64,000 bases of DNA from Dysgonomonas hofstadii (GCF_014196915.1 NZ_JACIEP010000009.1:1-64000), one strand, 5' to 3'; shown: positions 38,279 to 47,608, numbered from the stretch's first letter. Notes: generated by a model not told the origin, from the letters alone. Program-made: numbers and translations.

Positions 38279-38325
38279 TTATTAATAAACTCTTAAAGCC
38301 TTCCTTCGGGGAGGTTAGAGGGGCC
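38235..38325. repeat. Two palindromic repeat copies between lplA and the E2 gene
   Basis: 38235-38261 differs at one base from the 27-nt arm before menD and supplies the last codons of lplA. A second, different copy (CCTTCCTTCGGGGAGG core, 38299-38325) fills the rest of the spacer up to the E2 gene. Confidence 0.8.
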
Positions 38326-38341
38326 AAACTAAATATAAACC

Positions 38342-39691
38342 ATGGCAAAATTTGAAATAAAAATGCCCAAGTTGGGCGAAAGTATTACAGAAGGAACGAT
38401 TATTTCGTGGTCGGTAAAAGTAGGCGACAACATTGAAGAAGACGATGTATTGTTCGAAGTGAATACAGCTAAGGTGAGTGCAGAAATACCGTCACCTGTA
38501 GCCGGAAAGATATTGGAGATATTATTTAAAGAAGGCGACACTGTGGCAGTAGGTACTGTTGTGGCCGTTGTAGACCTTGATGGAGAAGGTGAAGAAGAAG
38601 CTCCGGCGGAAGAGACAAAACAAGAAGCTGCTCCTCTACCTGAATCTAAAGAAGAAGTAAAAGAAGAAAAAACAGAACAACCTGCTACTCCTGCAAAAGT
38701 CAGTGATGAAAAAGTAAGCAAAGGCACAGAAGAAAGATGGTATTCTCCTGTTGTATTGCAAAAAGCTAAAGAAGCAGGGATCGGACAAGATGAACTGGAT
38801 AAGATCGAAGGATCAGGTTATGAAGGACGTGTAAGCAAAAGCGATATTGTCCGCTACATTGAAAATAAGAAGAAAGGCATATCTTCTGCCGCTCCTGCTG
38901 CCAAACCGGCTAAAACAGAGAAACCTGCCGCAACTCCGGCTTCGGCTCCTCAACAGGAAAGTGCACCTAAACCTGTACCTGTAGCTGTATCGGAAGGAGA
39001 TGAAGTGATCGCGATGGATACTGTACGCCGCATCATTGCAGACCGTATGGTAGCATCCAAGAAGATTTCTCCGCATGTAACCAATGTTATCGAAGTAGAT
39101 GTAACCAAACTTGTACGCTGGCGTGAGGCAAACAAAGAAGCGTTCAAGAAACGTGAAGGTATCAGCCTCACTTATATGCCTGTAATAGCCGAAGCCACAG
39201 CCAAAGCACTGAAAGATTTTCCACGAGTGAATTCATCGGTAGACGGATACAACATTATCGAAAAGAAACATATTAATGTTGGTTTTGCGGTGTCACTCGA
39301 TAATGGGAATCTTATAGTTCCGGTTATCAAAGATGCTGACAAACTAAGTCTTAGCGGACTGGCTTCTTCAATAGACACTATGGCCAAGAAAGCCCGTGCA
39401 AACAAGCTGATGCCGGACGAAATTCAGGGAGGCACATTTACCATTACTAATTTCGGCTCATTCAAAAGCATATTCGGCACACCAATTATCAATCAGCCTG
39501 AAGTTGCCATATTGGGTGTGGGAATCATAGAAAAGAAACCTGCTGTAGTAGAAACCCCGGAAGGCGATGTTATTGCTATCCGCCACAAGATGTATCTGTC
39601 GTTATCTTATGATCATCGAGTGATTGATGGCATGCTTGGAGGAAACTTCCTCTATAAGATAGCTCAGTATCTTGAAAACTGGAATGAATAA
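38342..39691 (+). CDS. 2-Oxo acid dehydrogenase E2 (dihydrolipoyl acyltransferase)
   Basis: A 449-residue core subunit of a 2-oxo acid dehydrogenase complex. The lipoyl domain covers about 1-76 with the lipoylated Lys probably K44 in NTAKVSAEI, where most relatives have DKA. An acidic, proline and alanine-rich linker follows, then the peripheral-subunit-binding domain at about 133-178 (SPVVLQKAKEAGIGQDEL, GYEGRVSKSDI), a second linker and the catalytic domain from about 220 with YDHRVIDG near residue 423. It may be a branched-chain or pyruvate E2; the sequence alone does not decide. Gene order E3-ligase-E2-E1 supports a complete operon. Confidence 0.9.
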   Translation: MAKFEIKMPKLGESITEGTIISWSVKVGDNIEEDDVLFEVNTAKVSAEIPSPVAGKILEILFKEGDTVAVGTVVAVVDLDGEGEEEAPAEETKQEAAPLPESKEEVKEEKTEQPATPAKVSDEKVSKGTEERWYSPVVLQKAKEAGIGQDELDKIEGSGYEGRVSKSDIVRYIENKKKGISSAAPAAKPAKTEKPAATPASAPQQESAPKPVPVAVSEGDEVIAMDTVRRIIADRMVASKKISPHVTNVIEVDVTKLVRWREANKEAFKKREGISLTYMPVIAEATAKALKDFPRVNSSVDGYNIIEKKHINVGFAVSLDNGNLIVPVIKDADKLSLSGLASSIDTMAKKARANKLMPDEIQGGTFTITNFGSFKSIFGTPIINQPEVAILGVGIIEKKPAVVETPEGDVIAIRHKMYLSLSYDHRVIDGMLGGNFLYKIAQYLENWNE

Positions 39692-39700
39692 TATTAACAG

Positions 39701-39757
39701 ATACAAGGTACAAGATACGAGTAGACAAGTTACAAACCTGTATCTCGTGCCTTGTAT
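39701..39757. repeat. Imperfect hairpin in the E2-E1 spacer
   Basis: Left arm 39701-39717 (ATACAAGGTACAAGATA) and right arm 39741-39757 match at 15 of 17 positions as reverse complements, and the mismatches become G-U pairs in RNA. It fills most of the 86-base spacer. Confidence 0.7.
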
Positions 39758-39777
39758 ACTTGTTAACTCAAAAGAAT

Positions 39778-41808
39778 ATGAAAAAATACGATATAAAAAC
39801 AACAGATAAGGAAACCCTGAAAAAGTGGTATCAATTGATGACACTCGGCCGTGCAATAGATGAAAAAGCTCCGGCTTATCTCCTTCAATCGCTTGGATGG
39901 TCTTACCATGCGCCTTATGCCGGACACGATGGCATACAGCTCGCTATGGGACAGGTTTTTACCCGGGGTGAAGACTTTATGTTCCCATACTACCGAGATA
40001 TGCTTACAGCTCTTTCGGCGGGTATTACAGCCGAAGAATTGATTCTGAACGGTATATCAAAAGCTACTGATCCGGCCAGTGGTGGACGTCACATGTCAAA
40101 CCACTTCGCCAAACCCGAATGGCACATAGAGAATGTATCGTCAGCCACAGGTAATCACGACCTGCATGCAGTGGGAGTTGCCCGGGCCATTAAGTATTAT
40201 AAGCATACCGGAGTAGCGATTACCTCACACGGAGAATCAGCAACATCCGAGGGCTATGTCTATGAAGCCATAAACGGTGCATCGAAAGAGCAATTGCCTG
40301 TAATATTCGTCATTCAGGACAATGGATATGGAATTTCCGTACCGAAAAAAGACCAGACAGCCAACCGGAAAGTAGTTGACAACTTCACCGGATTCAAAGG
40401 CTTGAGAATCATGCATTGTAACGGAAAAGATGTGTTCGACTCCATGAATACAATGGCCGAAGCCCGGGAGTATGCAATCAAAAACCAGGCGCCGGTCATG
40501 GTACATGCAAACTGTGTACGCATAGGGTCGCACTCCAATTCGGATAAGCATACGCTCTATCGTGACGAAAACGAATTGAAATATGTAAAGGAAGCCGATC
40601 CGTTGATGAAGTTCCGCCGTATGTTGTTGCGTTACAAACGTTTTACAGAAGACGAACTAAAAGAGATAGAGGCAGCGACTAAGAAAGAATTAAGTGCGGC
40701 AAATAAAAAGGCCTTGGCCGCACCCGATCCTACACCGGAATCGATATTCAAATTCGTTACTCCCGAACCATATCAGCCTCAAAAATATGTGGACGGAACG
40801 CACAATGAAGAAGGAGAAAAGATAAATCTGATAACAGCTATCAACGAAACACTAAAAGCTGAATTCCGTCACAATCCCGATACCTTTATTTGGGGACAGG
40901 ATATGGCAAACAAGGATAAAGGAGGCGTTTTTAATGCGTCGAAAGGTATGCAGCAGGAGTTCGGCGAACAGCGTGTATTCAATGCGCCTATAGCCGAGGA
41001 CTTTATTGTAGGGACAGCCAACGGCATGAGCCGCTTTGACCCGAAAATCCGTGTGGTTATAGAAGGTGCCGAATTTGCCGATTATTTTTGGCCGGCAATG
41101 GAACAGTATGTGGAATGTACCCACGATTACTGGCGCAGTAATGGGCAATTCTCTCCGAATATCACATTGCGTCTCGCATCGGGTGGATATATCGGAGGAG
41201 GTATTTATCACTCTCAGAACCTCGAAGGAGTTCTGGCCGGATTACCAGGTGCACGTATCGTTTACCCTTCTTTTGCCGACGATGCAGCAGGATTGTTGCG
41301 GACGAGTATCCGATCCAAAGGCTTTACCATGTTTATGGAACCAAAAGCTTTATACAATTCGGTTGACGCTGCCACAGTGATTCCTGATGATTTTGAAGTT
41401 CCGTTTGGAAAAGCCCGCATCCGTCGTCAGGGGAAAGACCTGAGTATAATTACTTATGGCAATACTACCTTGTTTAGCCTGGCTGTTGCTGAACGTCTGG
41501 CTAAAGATGGCTGGGATGTAGAAGTGATGGATTTACGTTCCCTTGTTCCTCTCGATAAAGAAGCGATCTTCGAGTCGGTGAAAAAGACAAATAAAGTGCT
41601 GGTTGTGCATGAAGACAAAGTATTTTCAGGATTTGGCGCAGAAGTAGCAGCAATGATCGGATCTGAAATGTTCCAGCATCTCGATGCCCCTGTTCAACGT
41701 GTAGGATCAACATTTACACCTGTCGGATTCAATCCAATACTAGAAAAAGCAGTTCTCCCGGGAGAAGACCGTATTTACGAAGCCGCAAAAAAATTATTGG
41801 AATTCTAA
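39778..41808 (+). CDS. 2-Oxo acid dehydrogenase E1, fused alpha and beta subunits
   Basis: A 676-residue fusion of the two E1 subunits that use thiamine diphosphate to decarboxylate the 2-oxo acid and load the lipoyl arm of E2. The alpha half covers about 1-320, with YAGHDGIQLAMGQVF and the TPP motif that begins HGESATSEG and ends VIQDNGYGI (about 150-185). The beta half runs about 340-676 with INLITAINETLKAEF, FNAPIAEDFIVG, RLASGGYIGGG and the C-terminal HEDKVFSGFGAEV. The ATG at 39778 is preferred over a TTG 18 bases upstream. Alpha/beta fusion is common for this enzyme in Bacteroidetes. Substrate (branched-chain or pyruvate) is not resolved. Confidence 0.9.
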   Translation: MKKYDIKTTDKETLKKWYQLMTLGRAIDEKAPAYLLQSLGWSYHAPYAGHDGIQLAMGQVFTRGEDFMFPYYRDMLTALSAGITAEELILNGISKATDPASGGRHMSNHFAKPEWHIENVSSATGNHDLHAVGVARAIKYYKHTGVAITSHGESATSEGYVYEAINGASKEQLPVIFVIQDNGYGISVPKKDQTANRKVVDNFTGFKGLRIMHCNGKDVFDSMNTMAEAREYAIKNQAPVMVHANCVRIGSHSNSDKHTLYRDENELKYVKEADPLMKFRRMLLRYKRFTEDELKEIEAATKKELSAANKKALAAPDPTPESIFKFVTPEPYQPQKYVDGTHNEEGEKINLITAINETLKAEFRHNPDTFIWGQDMANKDKGGVFNASKGMQQEFGEQRVFNAPIAEDFIVGTANGMSRFDPKIRVVIEGAEFADYFWPAMEQYVECTHDYWRSNGQFSPNITLRLASGGYIGGGIYHSQNLEGVLAGLPGARIVYPSFADDAAGLLRTSIRSKGFTMFMEPKALYNSVDAATVIPDDFEVPFGKARIRRQGKDLSIITYGNTTLFSLAVAERLAKDGWDVEVMDLRSLVPLDKEAIFESVKKTNKVLVVHEDKVFSGFGAEVAAMIGSEMFQHLDAPVQRVGSTFTPVGFNPILEKAVLPGEDRIYEAAKKLLEF

Positions 41809-41829
41809 ACAATCAAAATATATTATACA

Positions 41830-42336
41830 ATGAAAAAAATAGGATTATTTTACGGCACAAGTACAGCAAAGACAGCAACAATAGCTAAAAAAGTAAAAGC
41901 TGCCTTTGGTGATGCCAAGATAGACATTATCCCCGTGGAAGATGCCTGGAAGAAAGATTTTGAGGAATTCGATAACATTATTGTAGGTGTATCTACTTGG
42001 TTCGACGGCGAATTGCCAAACTACTGGGATGAAGTGAAGCCCGAACTGGAAGCACTGGACATGAAGGGCAAGAAAGTTGCTATATTCGGCCTTGGTGATC
42101 AGAAAAAGTATCCGGAAAATTTTATCGATGGTGTTGGCCTTCTCGCAAAAGTTTTTGAATCGGGGGGTGCCAAAATCGTAGGACTTACCTCCACCGATGG
42201 ATATAAATTCGAAAAATCGTATGCCTTGCGTGACGGTAAATTTCTCGGGCTTGCCATTGACTTCGAGAATCAGCAAGGAAAAACGGATGAACGTGTAAAA
42301 AAATGGGTAGAACAATTGAAAAAAGAATTCGATTGA
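41830..42336 (+). CDS. fldA: Flavodoxin
   Basis: A 168-residue long-chain flavodoxin, a low-potential FMN electron carrier. The phosphate-binding loop FYGTSTAKTATIAKK opens the protein at residue 7. The FMN-contacting loops follow as VSTWFDGELPNYWDE (about 55-70) and the segment FGLGDQKKYPENFIDG (about 90-105). It starts 21 bases after the E1 stop and ends at a strong terminator, so it is the last gene of the 2-oxo acid dehydrogenase operon. Its usual partners are ferredoxin-type oxidoreductases such as PFOR; the link to this NAD-linked complex is unusual. Confidence 0.92.
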   Translation: MKKIGLFYGTSTAKTATIAKKVKAAFGDAKIDIIPVEDAWKKDFEEFDNIIVGVSTWFDGELPNYWDEVKPELEALDMKGKKVAIFGLGDQKKYPENFIDGVGLLAKVFESGGAKIVGLTSTDGYKFEKSYALRDGKFLGLAIDFENQQGKTDERVKKWVEQLKKEFD

Positions 42337-42395
42337 TCATCGACAATCCACCCTTTGATATTTAAGGAGATGAATTTTCAAGTCTCTTTCTAACT

Positions 42396-42442
42396 AAAAA
42401 CAGTCCGGGTTAGTGCTATAAACACTAACCCGGACTGTTTTT
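42396..42442. terminator. Strong bidirectional terminator between flavodoxin and GH95
   Basis: A perfect 15-bp stem, CAGTCCGGGTTAGTG (42401-42415) with its complement at 42423-42437, a 7-base loop, flanked by AAAAA on the left and TTTTT on the right. It serves the flavodoxin operon on the plus strand and the GH95 gene on the minus strand. Confidence 0.95.
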
Positions 42443-42503
42443 ATACTGTCAAAGCTACCATACCAAAATATGGCTGATTGATATTACATCTCCATTATAA
42501 CTA

Positions 42504-45092
42504 TTACCGACAAATCAACTCATAGTTCTTGCCTTTATCAGTAGGGAAATCATATACATTAGTATCTTTTAATTCAAGGTTTTGCAACTGTGCAACATTC
42601 TCCCCTTTTATCAAATCCGGTGACTTTGCGGTAAAATAAAATACATTCGGGTTTTCTCCCTTTGCAGGATCTATCTTTGCCGTACCCGAAGTTATTGTCC
42701 CGGCATATCGCACCCTGCAATTCCCTCCTAATCCGGACTTTATTACAGCTTTTGTCAATTTACCGGCTTTCCACTCCATATCCACCACAAAACCGCCTCT
42801 GGCTCTTAAGCCTTTTACAGAACCATCAGGCCAGTTGTCAGGCAATGCCGGCAAAAGGAAGATCTCACCTCCCTGGCTTTGCAGAAGCATCTCTGTAATA
42901 CCGGATGTACCACCAAAATTACCGTCGATCTGGAATGGCGGATGAGCATCGAAAAGATTGGAATAAGTGCCGCCACCCTTCGTTTTTTGAGCTGCGTCTA
43001 CATGTCTCAATCCATTTTTTAACATCAAATAAGCATGGTTACCATCTTCAAGACGCGCCCAAAAGTTTATTTTCCAAGCCATAGCCCACCCGGTGCCACC
43101 ATCTCCTCTAAGTAACAGGGTTTGTTTTGCTGCCGCTGCTAATTCAGTAGACTGGCGGGGAGAATATTCTTTTCCCGGATGCAATCCGAACAAATGAGAT
43201 ACATGCCTGTGTTGTGGCTCTACTTCTTCAAAATCCCTGAACCATTCTTGTAACTGACCCTTCGAGCCAAGGTGAGGAGGATAAAGTTTGCTTCTGCTTT
43301 CTTCAAGCTGCCTGCGAAATTCGTTATCTATATTTAAAATCTTTGATGCCTGTATGCAATTTGTGAATAAATCGCGGATAATAGCCATGTCCATAGTTGA
43401 TGCCTTAGCTATGCCTCCAATACTTTTGTTACCATCTTTATCTGTATACCTGAATTTATTCTCAGGCGAAGTTGACGGGTTAGTTACCAAATATTCAGTC
43501 TCGTTATCAGTTTGCAACCATTCAAGCAAAAACTCAGAAGCACCTTTCATTATAGGATAGGCCTTTTCTCTTAGGAAAATTTCATCACCACCAAATGCAT
43601 AATGTTCCCATAAATGCTGGCAGAACCATGCCCCGGCCATTGGCCAGCATGTTACATGAGCAATATCCATTTTATCTTTATCATATCCTCCGGTCGCATA
43701 TGTCATGCCCCATATATCGCTGTTATGATGTGCCGTCCATCCTTTGTCAATACCATAGCTCACCTGCGCAGTCTTCTTTCCGTTTATATATAATGATTGT
43801 ATGAAATCGAGCAGGGGTTGATGGCATGCCTGCAAACCCGTTAGTTCAGCAGGCCAGTAATTCATTTCGGTATTGATATTTGTTGTATAATTGCATCCCC
43901 AAGGCGGTTGTACATGGCGGTTCCATAATCCCTGCAGGTTCGTAGCAATTCCCCCAGCCCGCGATGAAGCTATCATCAGATAGCGTCCATACTGGTAATA
44001 TAAAGCAACCATACCGTTATCCGAATCATCGTTGGCAAAAGCAGCCAGCCTCTCGTTCGTCGGCAGAGAATTTTTTTCCGGTTTGTCCTCACCCAGATTC
44101 AATTCTACTTTATCAAACAATGCCTGATAATCCTTTATATGATTATTAAGTAATTCCTCATACGACTTTTCTTCTGCTTTTTCAATATGAGAAACAGCTT
44201 CATCTGCCGGATTTTTTCCTTCCTCTCCCGGAGACTTATCAAATCCGTTGAAGCTTGTTGCTGCGGAAAGGATTAAAGTAACGGCATCTGCATTTTCTAT
44301 ATTCAATATACTGTCTTTTGCAAATGACTTTCCCCCTTCGAGAAGAACTTTCACATGCACTTCAAAATTTGTTCCTTCACCTTTTTCATCTTCCGCGTAA
44401 ATTACCTGTTCCGGCTCATAATCCCTATGAGCGACATATTTGGGGGCTTTACCGGTTAAAATTAAATAATTATCATTTTTTATATCTGTCTTATATCGTA
44501 AACGGCTGTTAAGCGAAAGATTGAAATTCAATGATTCCTTTTTGTCTGCTTCTAAACGTACCACCATTACCTGATCCGGATATGATATAAAGCTTGTCCG
44601 TTTATACGCCACACCACCCGATTTGAATGTTGTGGCTGACAATGCATCCGATATATCCAGATCCCTGTAAAAATCTGTAACCTCTCCTATTGATGTCATT
44701 ACAATATGTAAATCTGCCATTGGCAAGTATCTGGCTGAATATGGCCCTTGTGCATTATTTTTCCATAATCCGGCAGCCTTTTTATAGTCGCCATCATTAA
44801 CTGCCTGACGGATGGCAGGCAACATTTCTGCTGCTTTCGGATTATTTCCATCGACCGGATGCCCTGACCACAGTGTATTTTCATTGAGCTGGATCAGTTC
44901 ATTCTGGGGACTCCCAAAAATCATAGCACCGATACGTCCATTGCCTAAAGGCAACGCCTCTTCCCAGACTACAGCAGGATGATTATACCAAAGTTTTAGT
45001 TTTTTAGATTTCTCCGGATTATCACATCCGGCAGAAACGAATATTGCACAGATGGAGATCAAGACCAGGAAAATAATTCTTTTGTTTTTCAT
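42504..45092 (-). CDS. GH95 alpha-L-fucosidase lipoprotein
   Basis: An 862-residue glycoside hydrolase of family 95, which removes alpha-1,2-linked L-fucose (some members take L-galactose) by inversion. The N-terminus has a signal with lipobox-like VSAGC near residue 23, so it is likely membrane-anchored. The family start [20 protein letters not shown] is clear. The (alpha/alpha)6 catalytic domain has [13 protein letters not shown] near residue 404 and [10 protein letters not shown] near 542, which match the Asn pair and general-acid Glu known from Bifidobacterium AfcA. There is no SusCD pair next to it, so it stands alone between two unrelated units. A TATTTTTG box on the minus strand at 45145-45138 may be its -7 promoter element. 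Confidence 0.93.
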   Translation of the reverse strand: MKNKRIIFLVLISICAIFVSAGCDNPEKSKKLKLWYNHPAVVWEEALPLGNGRIGAMIFGSPQNELIQLNENTLWSGHPVDGNNPKAAEMLPAIRQAVNDGDYKKAAGLWKNNAQGPYSARYLPMADLHIVMTSIGEVTDFYRDLDISDALSATTFKSGGVAYKRTSFISYPDQVMVVRLEADKKESLNFNLSLNSRLRYKTDIKNDNYLILTGKAPKYVAHRDYEPEQVIYAEDEKGEGTNFEVHVKVLLEGGKSFAKDSILNIENADAVTLILSAATSFNGFDKSPGEEGKNPADEAVSHIEKAEEKSYEELLNNHIKDYQALFDKVELNLGEDKPEKNSLPTNERLAAFANDDSDNGMVALYYQYGRYLMIASSRAGGIATNLQGLWNRHVQPPWGCNYTTNINTEMNYWPAELTGLQACHQPLLDFIQSLYINGKKTAQVSYGIDKGWTAHHNSDIWGMTYATGGYDKDKMDIAHVTCWPMAGAWFCQHLWEHYAFGGDEIFLREKAYPIMKGASEFLLEWLQTDNETEYLVTNPSTSPENKFRYTDKDGNKSIGGIAKASTMDMAIIRDLFTNCIQASKILNIDNEFRRQLEESRSKLYPPHLGSKGQLQEWFRDFEEVEPQHRHVSHLFGLHPGKEYSPRQSTELAAAAKQTLLLRGDGGTGWAMAWKINFWARLEDGNHAYLMLKNGLRHVDAAQKTKGGGTYSNLFDAHPPFQIDGNFGGTSGITEMLLQSQGGEIFLLPALPDNWPDGSVKGLRARGGFVVDMEWKAGKLTKAVIKSGLGGNCRVRYAGTITSGTAKIDPAKGENPNVFYFTAKSPDLIKGENVAQLQNLELKDTNVYDFPTDKGKNYELICR

Positions 45093-45427
45093 GTAATAGT
45101 CTTAGCGTATATTTGATATTAGAAATAAATACTTTTACAAAAATAACCCTAACTGGTGAAATGTATTCACTATTTTTCACTTTAAATTTATCTATTTCGC
45201 TTTATTTGCTCTTCTTCCACCCATAATTTATGCAACCGGCAATATTGGAGACTATTAAAGAAACCAGCTATAGTATATACCCACTAAGTGATTGAAAATT
45301 ATCAGCCAGACAGGCTATTTGTTTTTTACAAAAGAAACGCCCATGCAACTAAACTGCTCAAACTTGCATCTACTACTTCAGCACAACTTTTTAAACTCAA
45401 TTATGTTATATTAAATAAAAAGAACTT
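45093..45427. promoter_or_regulatory. Divergent promoter region of GH95 and the META gene
   Basis: 335 bases without a gene. On the minus strand 45145-45138 reads TATTTTTG, a perfect TAnnTTTG box for the GH95 gene. A short palindrome GTGAA-5-TTCAC lies at 45156-45170, just upstream of that box, followed by another TTTTTCAC, a possible operator. For the META gene on the plus strand I see no clear box. Confidence 0.45.
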
Positions 45428-46186
45428 ATGAAAATTATCAAATTATTATTTATTGCAGCTTTAGCAATATTTGCGCTTCAAAGTTGCAATTCGGCAAAAA
45501 CCCTGACAAAGGAACAACTGGCCAACAAGTGGGTATTGAAATCTATAAACGGACAGGATGTAAAAGAAGCATTTCCTAATAAAATCCCTCATATAACTTT
45601 CAATTTAACAAATGGGCAAATGAACGGAAATGGAGGCTGTAACGGATTTGGAGGAACATTCTCTATAAACAAAGATGAATTTACAGGCTCCAAAATAGTT
45701 TCTACCATGATGTTCTGCGGCGATCAGGAATCTACCTTATTCAAATTACTCGATGGAAAATCGAAATTGGCCTTGAATGGCGATGAACTGACATTTTCAC
45801 AAAACGGAAAGACTACATTGGTATTTACCCGCGCACAACCTCTTGGTGCAGCAGATCTTGCAGGAGAGTGGAAACTTCAATCTATCAATGGAAAAAGCGA
45901 AGCTGAAAGCGAAACAAAGAAAATGCCAACACTGGAATTTAATTTTGCAGAAAAAAGACTTGCCGGATTAGCCGGCTGTAACAGATATAACGGAGCATTT
46001 ACATTGGAAAACAATGTACTTACAGTAACTCCTCTTGCAACTACACGTATGGCATGTCCTAATATGGAAATGGAAAATGAATTCGTAAAAACATTCACAG
46101 GTAAAATCGATCTGGAAAAAGAGACAGATAATCTGCTTGTAATGAAAAAGGACGGAAGAATCATTATTATATTCGAGAAACAATAA
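45428..46186 (+). CDS. Lipoprotein with two META domains
   Basis: A 252-residue lipoprotein; the signal ends in a lipobox-like ALQSC near residue 20. Two META domains of about 105 residues follow, each with the HslJ-type pattern W-x-L-x-S-I-N-G, GCNxxxG and a C-terminal hydrophobic strand: the first at about 34-138 (GCNGFGGTFS), the second at about 146-250 (GCNRYNGAFT). META/HslJ proteins occur in the envelope and are linked to heat or novobiocin resistance in E. coli, but the molecular role is unknown. The tandem arrangement suggests a duplication. The gene stands alone, followed by a palindromic repeat. Confidence 0.88.
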   Translation: MKIIKLLFIAALAIFALQSCNSAKTLTKEQLANKWVLKSINGQDVKEAFPNKIPHITFNLTNGQMNGNGGCNGFGGTFSINKDEFTGSKIVSTMMFCGDQESTLFKLLDGKSKLALNGDELTFSQNGKTTLVFTRAQPLGAADLAGEWKLQSINGKSEAESETKKMPTLEFNFAEKRLAGLAGCNRYNGAFTLENNVLTVTPLATTRMACPNMEMENEFVKTFTGKIDLEKETDNLLVMKKDGRIIIIFEKQ

Positions 46187-46202
46187 ATAATAGTATAAAA
46201 AG

Positions 46203-46354
46203 AGGGGCTGTCCCAAAAGTAAGATTACACTATCAAAGTGTTACTTTCTTTTGTCATTCTGAGTGTAACGAAGAATCTCAACTCTCAAAAGAAGATCCTT
46301 CACTCCGTTCAGGATGACAGAAAAAAATCAAAAATTACTTTTGGGACAGCCCCT
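46203..46354. repeat. Nested palindromic intergenic repeat
   Basis: The outer arms AGGGGCTGTCCCAAAAGTAA (46203-46222) and its exact reverse complement (46335-46354) are 20 nt each. Inside them lies a second, imperfect inverted pair: GTCATTCTGAGTGTAACGAA (from 46253) against the reverse complement of the segment that ends GTTCAGGATGAC (about 46293-46318). It has the size and symmetry of a MITE-like or REP-like element and sits between convergent genes. Confidence 0.9.
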
Positions 46355-46370
46355 TTATAATTAAATATTA

Positions 46371-47045
46371 TTACACTATCTGGCTATATGAAGCCCTCAC
46401 GACCCAATACCGGGCTTTCGAATCCATATCGAACGGATATTCTACCCATTCATTCAGCGAAAGCATAATTTTATTGTTTTTTTCCTTATACACTCCTATT
46501 TTCATTCCTTCATCATCCACCATCATCCCTAGTTTATCGGCAATACGGTGCACATTTTCCTTCACCACATTCTCTAATACCAGGATATCTCCATTATGAT
46601 AATTAAAGCCGTTCGGTAATGTATCCTGATTATCAACTTCAAAAGCTAACAAACGTAATTTCGAATTGCTGGGCACTATTATATAAGGCAACTGTATAAG
46701 AAAATCTTCATCCAGATACTTATCTATATAATCGGACAGATACAAAGCCGGTATATAAGGCACTTTCTGCAATTGTTGGGCAATCTTTAGTTTCTCGGTT
46801 TCAAGTACCAATCCCGCATTATAATGTAAAAGTTCATTCACAGAAAGGTCTTTTTCAATAAAATCGGCCAGCGGTATGCCAAAATATTTAGCAATCCGGA
46901 TTATCATTTCTATTTTAGGTTCAGCCCTAAACTCCTCATATGATGATATATTACCTCTTGTCAATTGGAACAGATCAGCAAATGCCTGCTGGCTTATCCC
47001 CTTAACGTTTCGTATTTTTTTTATATTTTTTCCTATTTGTGACAT
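46371..47045 (-). CDS. XRE-family regulator with C-terminal S24-like region
   Basis: A 224-residue transcription regulator. The helix-turn-helix spans about 8-62 (IRNVKGISQQAFADLFQLTR, then NISSYEEFRAEPKIEMII). The C-terminal part (about 115-224) has the general form of an S24/LexA-like sensor (YIIVPSNSKLRLLAFEVDNQ, NGDILVLENV), but I do not see a clear Ser-Lys catalytic pair, so it may be a non-cleaving relative. It faces away from the PspA/flotillin operon. Its start codon lies 5 bases from the first of two 16-nt direct repeats in the shared intergenic region, which fits autoregulation and control of the divergent operon. Confidence 0.82.
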   Translation of the reverse strand: MSQIGKNIKKIRNVKGISQQAFADLFQLTRGNISSYEEFRAEPKIEMIIRIAKYFGIPLADFIEKDLSVNELLHYNAGLVLETEKLKIAQQLQKVPYIPALYLSDYIDKYLDEDFLIQLPYIIVPSNSKLRLLAFEVDNQDTLPNGFNYHNGDILVLENVVKENVHRIADKLGMMVDDEGMKIGVYKEKNNKIMLSLNEWVEYPFDMDSKARYWVVRASYSQIV

Positions 47046-47213
47046 TTTTTGCTAAAAATATTTGCACATTAAAAATTTATTAGTAATTTAGCTAAAAATA
47101 TTTGCAAACATAAGAAAATAAATGAAGAATTAAAAATGAAAAGTGAAAAATTAAGATTTAAATAAAATAATTTTCAAATTTGCTAATTATCAAATCTTCA
47201 AATTATATAGCCT
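47046..47213. promoter_or_regulatory. Divergent control region with two 16-nt direct repeats
   Basis: GCTAAAAATATTTGCA is present at 47051-47066 and again at 47091-47106, 40 bases apart. Each copy is a loose palindrome. A plus-strand promoter fits across them: -33 TTTG at 47061-47064 within copy one, 19 bases, then TAATTTAG at 47084-47091 (one base off TAnnTTTG) touching copy two. A protein bound to both copies would cover this promoter. The rest, up to the YbjN-like start at 47214, is AT-rich and contains a CAAATTTGCTAATT repeat also seen at 48373-48386. Confidence 0.65.
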
Positions 47214-47603
47214 ATGTATTTCAAAAAAATTGAATCGTACATTTCAAAGCTTGGTTATTCCGTTTCGTACCAGAGCAAAGAAAACGGGATATTTCTCATA
47301 GAAAGCGAAGCCGATGGAATAAAGAACCTGATCATAGGTGTGGCGCCTCCCATCCTGATCATCGAACAATTTATCTTCGAACTGAAAAGCGACGACAAGG
47401 ATATATACAAAGCCCTGTTGAAAAAGAACAGGGACATTATACACGGAGCTTTCGTACTCGATGAAGAGGGAAAAAGAGTCATATTCAGATATACATTACA
47501 GATTGAGAATCTGGATATGAACGAGTTCGAGGGAGCTCTCAACTCTTTAGGATTATTATTAAGCGAATATTACGAACAGATTATTGAATTTTCTAAAAAA
47601 TAA
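47214..47603 (+). CDS. YbjN-like / type III chaperone-fold protein
   Basis: A 129-residue soluble protein with the alternating helix-sheet pattern of the YbjN/Tir-chaperone superfamily (MYFKKIESYISKLGY at the start, a central sheet around GVAPPILIIEQFIFEL, and a C-terminal helix LNSLGLLLSEYYEQIIEF). No catalytic motif. In other bacteria proteins of this kind lie next to PspA or flotillin genes. It stops 5 bases before pspA, so the two are translated together. It is the first gene of the module; a chaperone or adaptor role for PspA is inference. Confidence 0.7.
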   Translation: MYFKKIESYISKLGYSVSYQSKENGIFLIESEADGIKNLIIGVAPPILIIEQFIFELKSDDKDIYKALLKKNRDIIHGAFVLDEEGKRVIFRYTLQIENLDMNEFEGALNSLGLLLSEYYEQIIEFSKK

Positions 47604-47608
47604 AAGCC

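Noticed and set aside
46203-46354. Palindromic element as an insertion sequence with its own transposase
   Set aside because: Only about 150 bases long with no coding frame.
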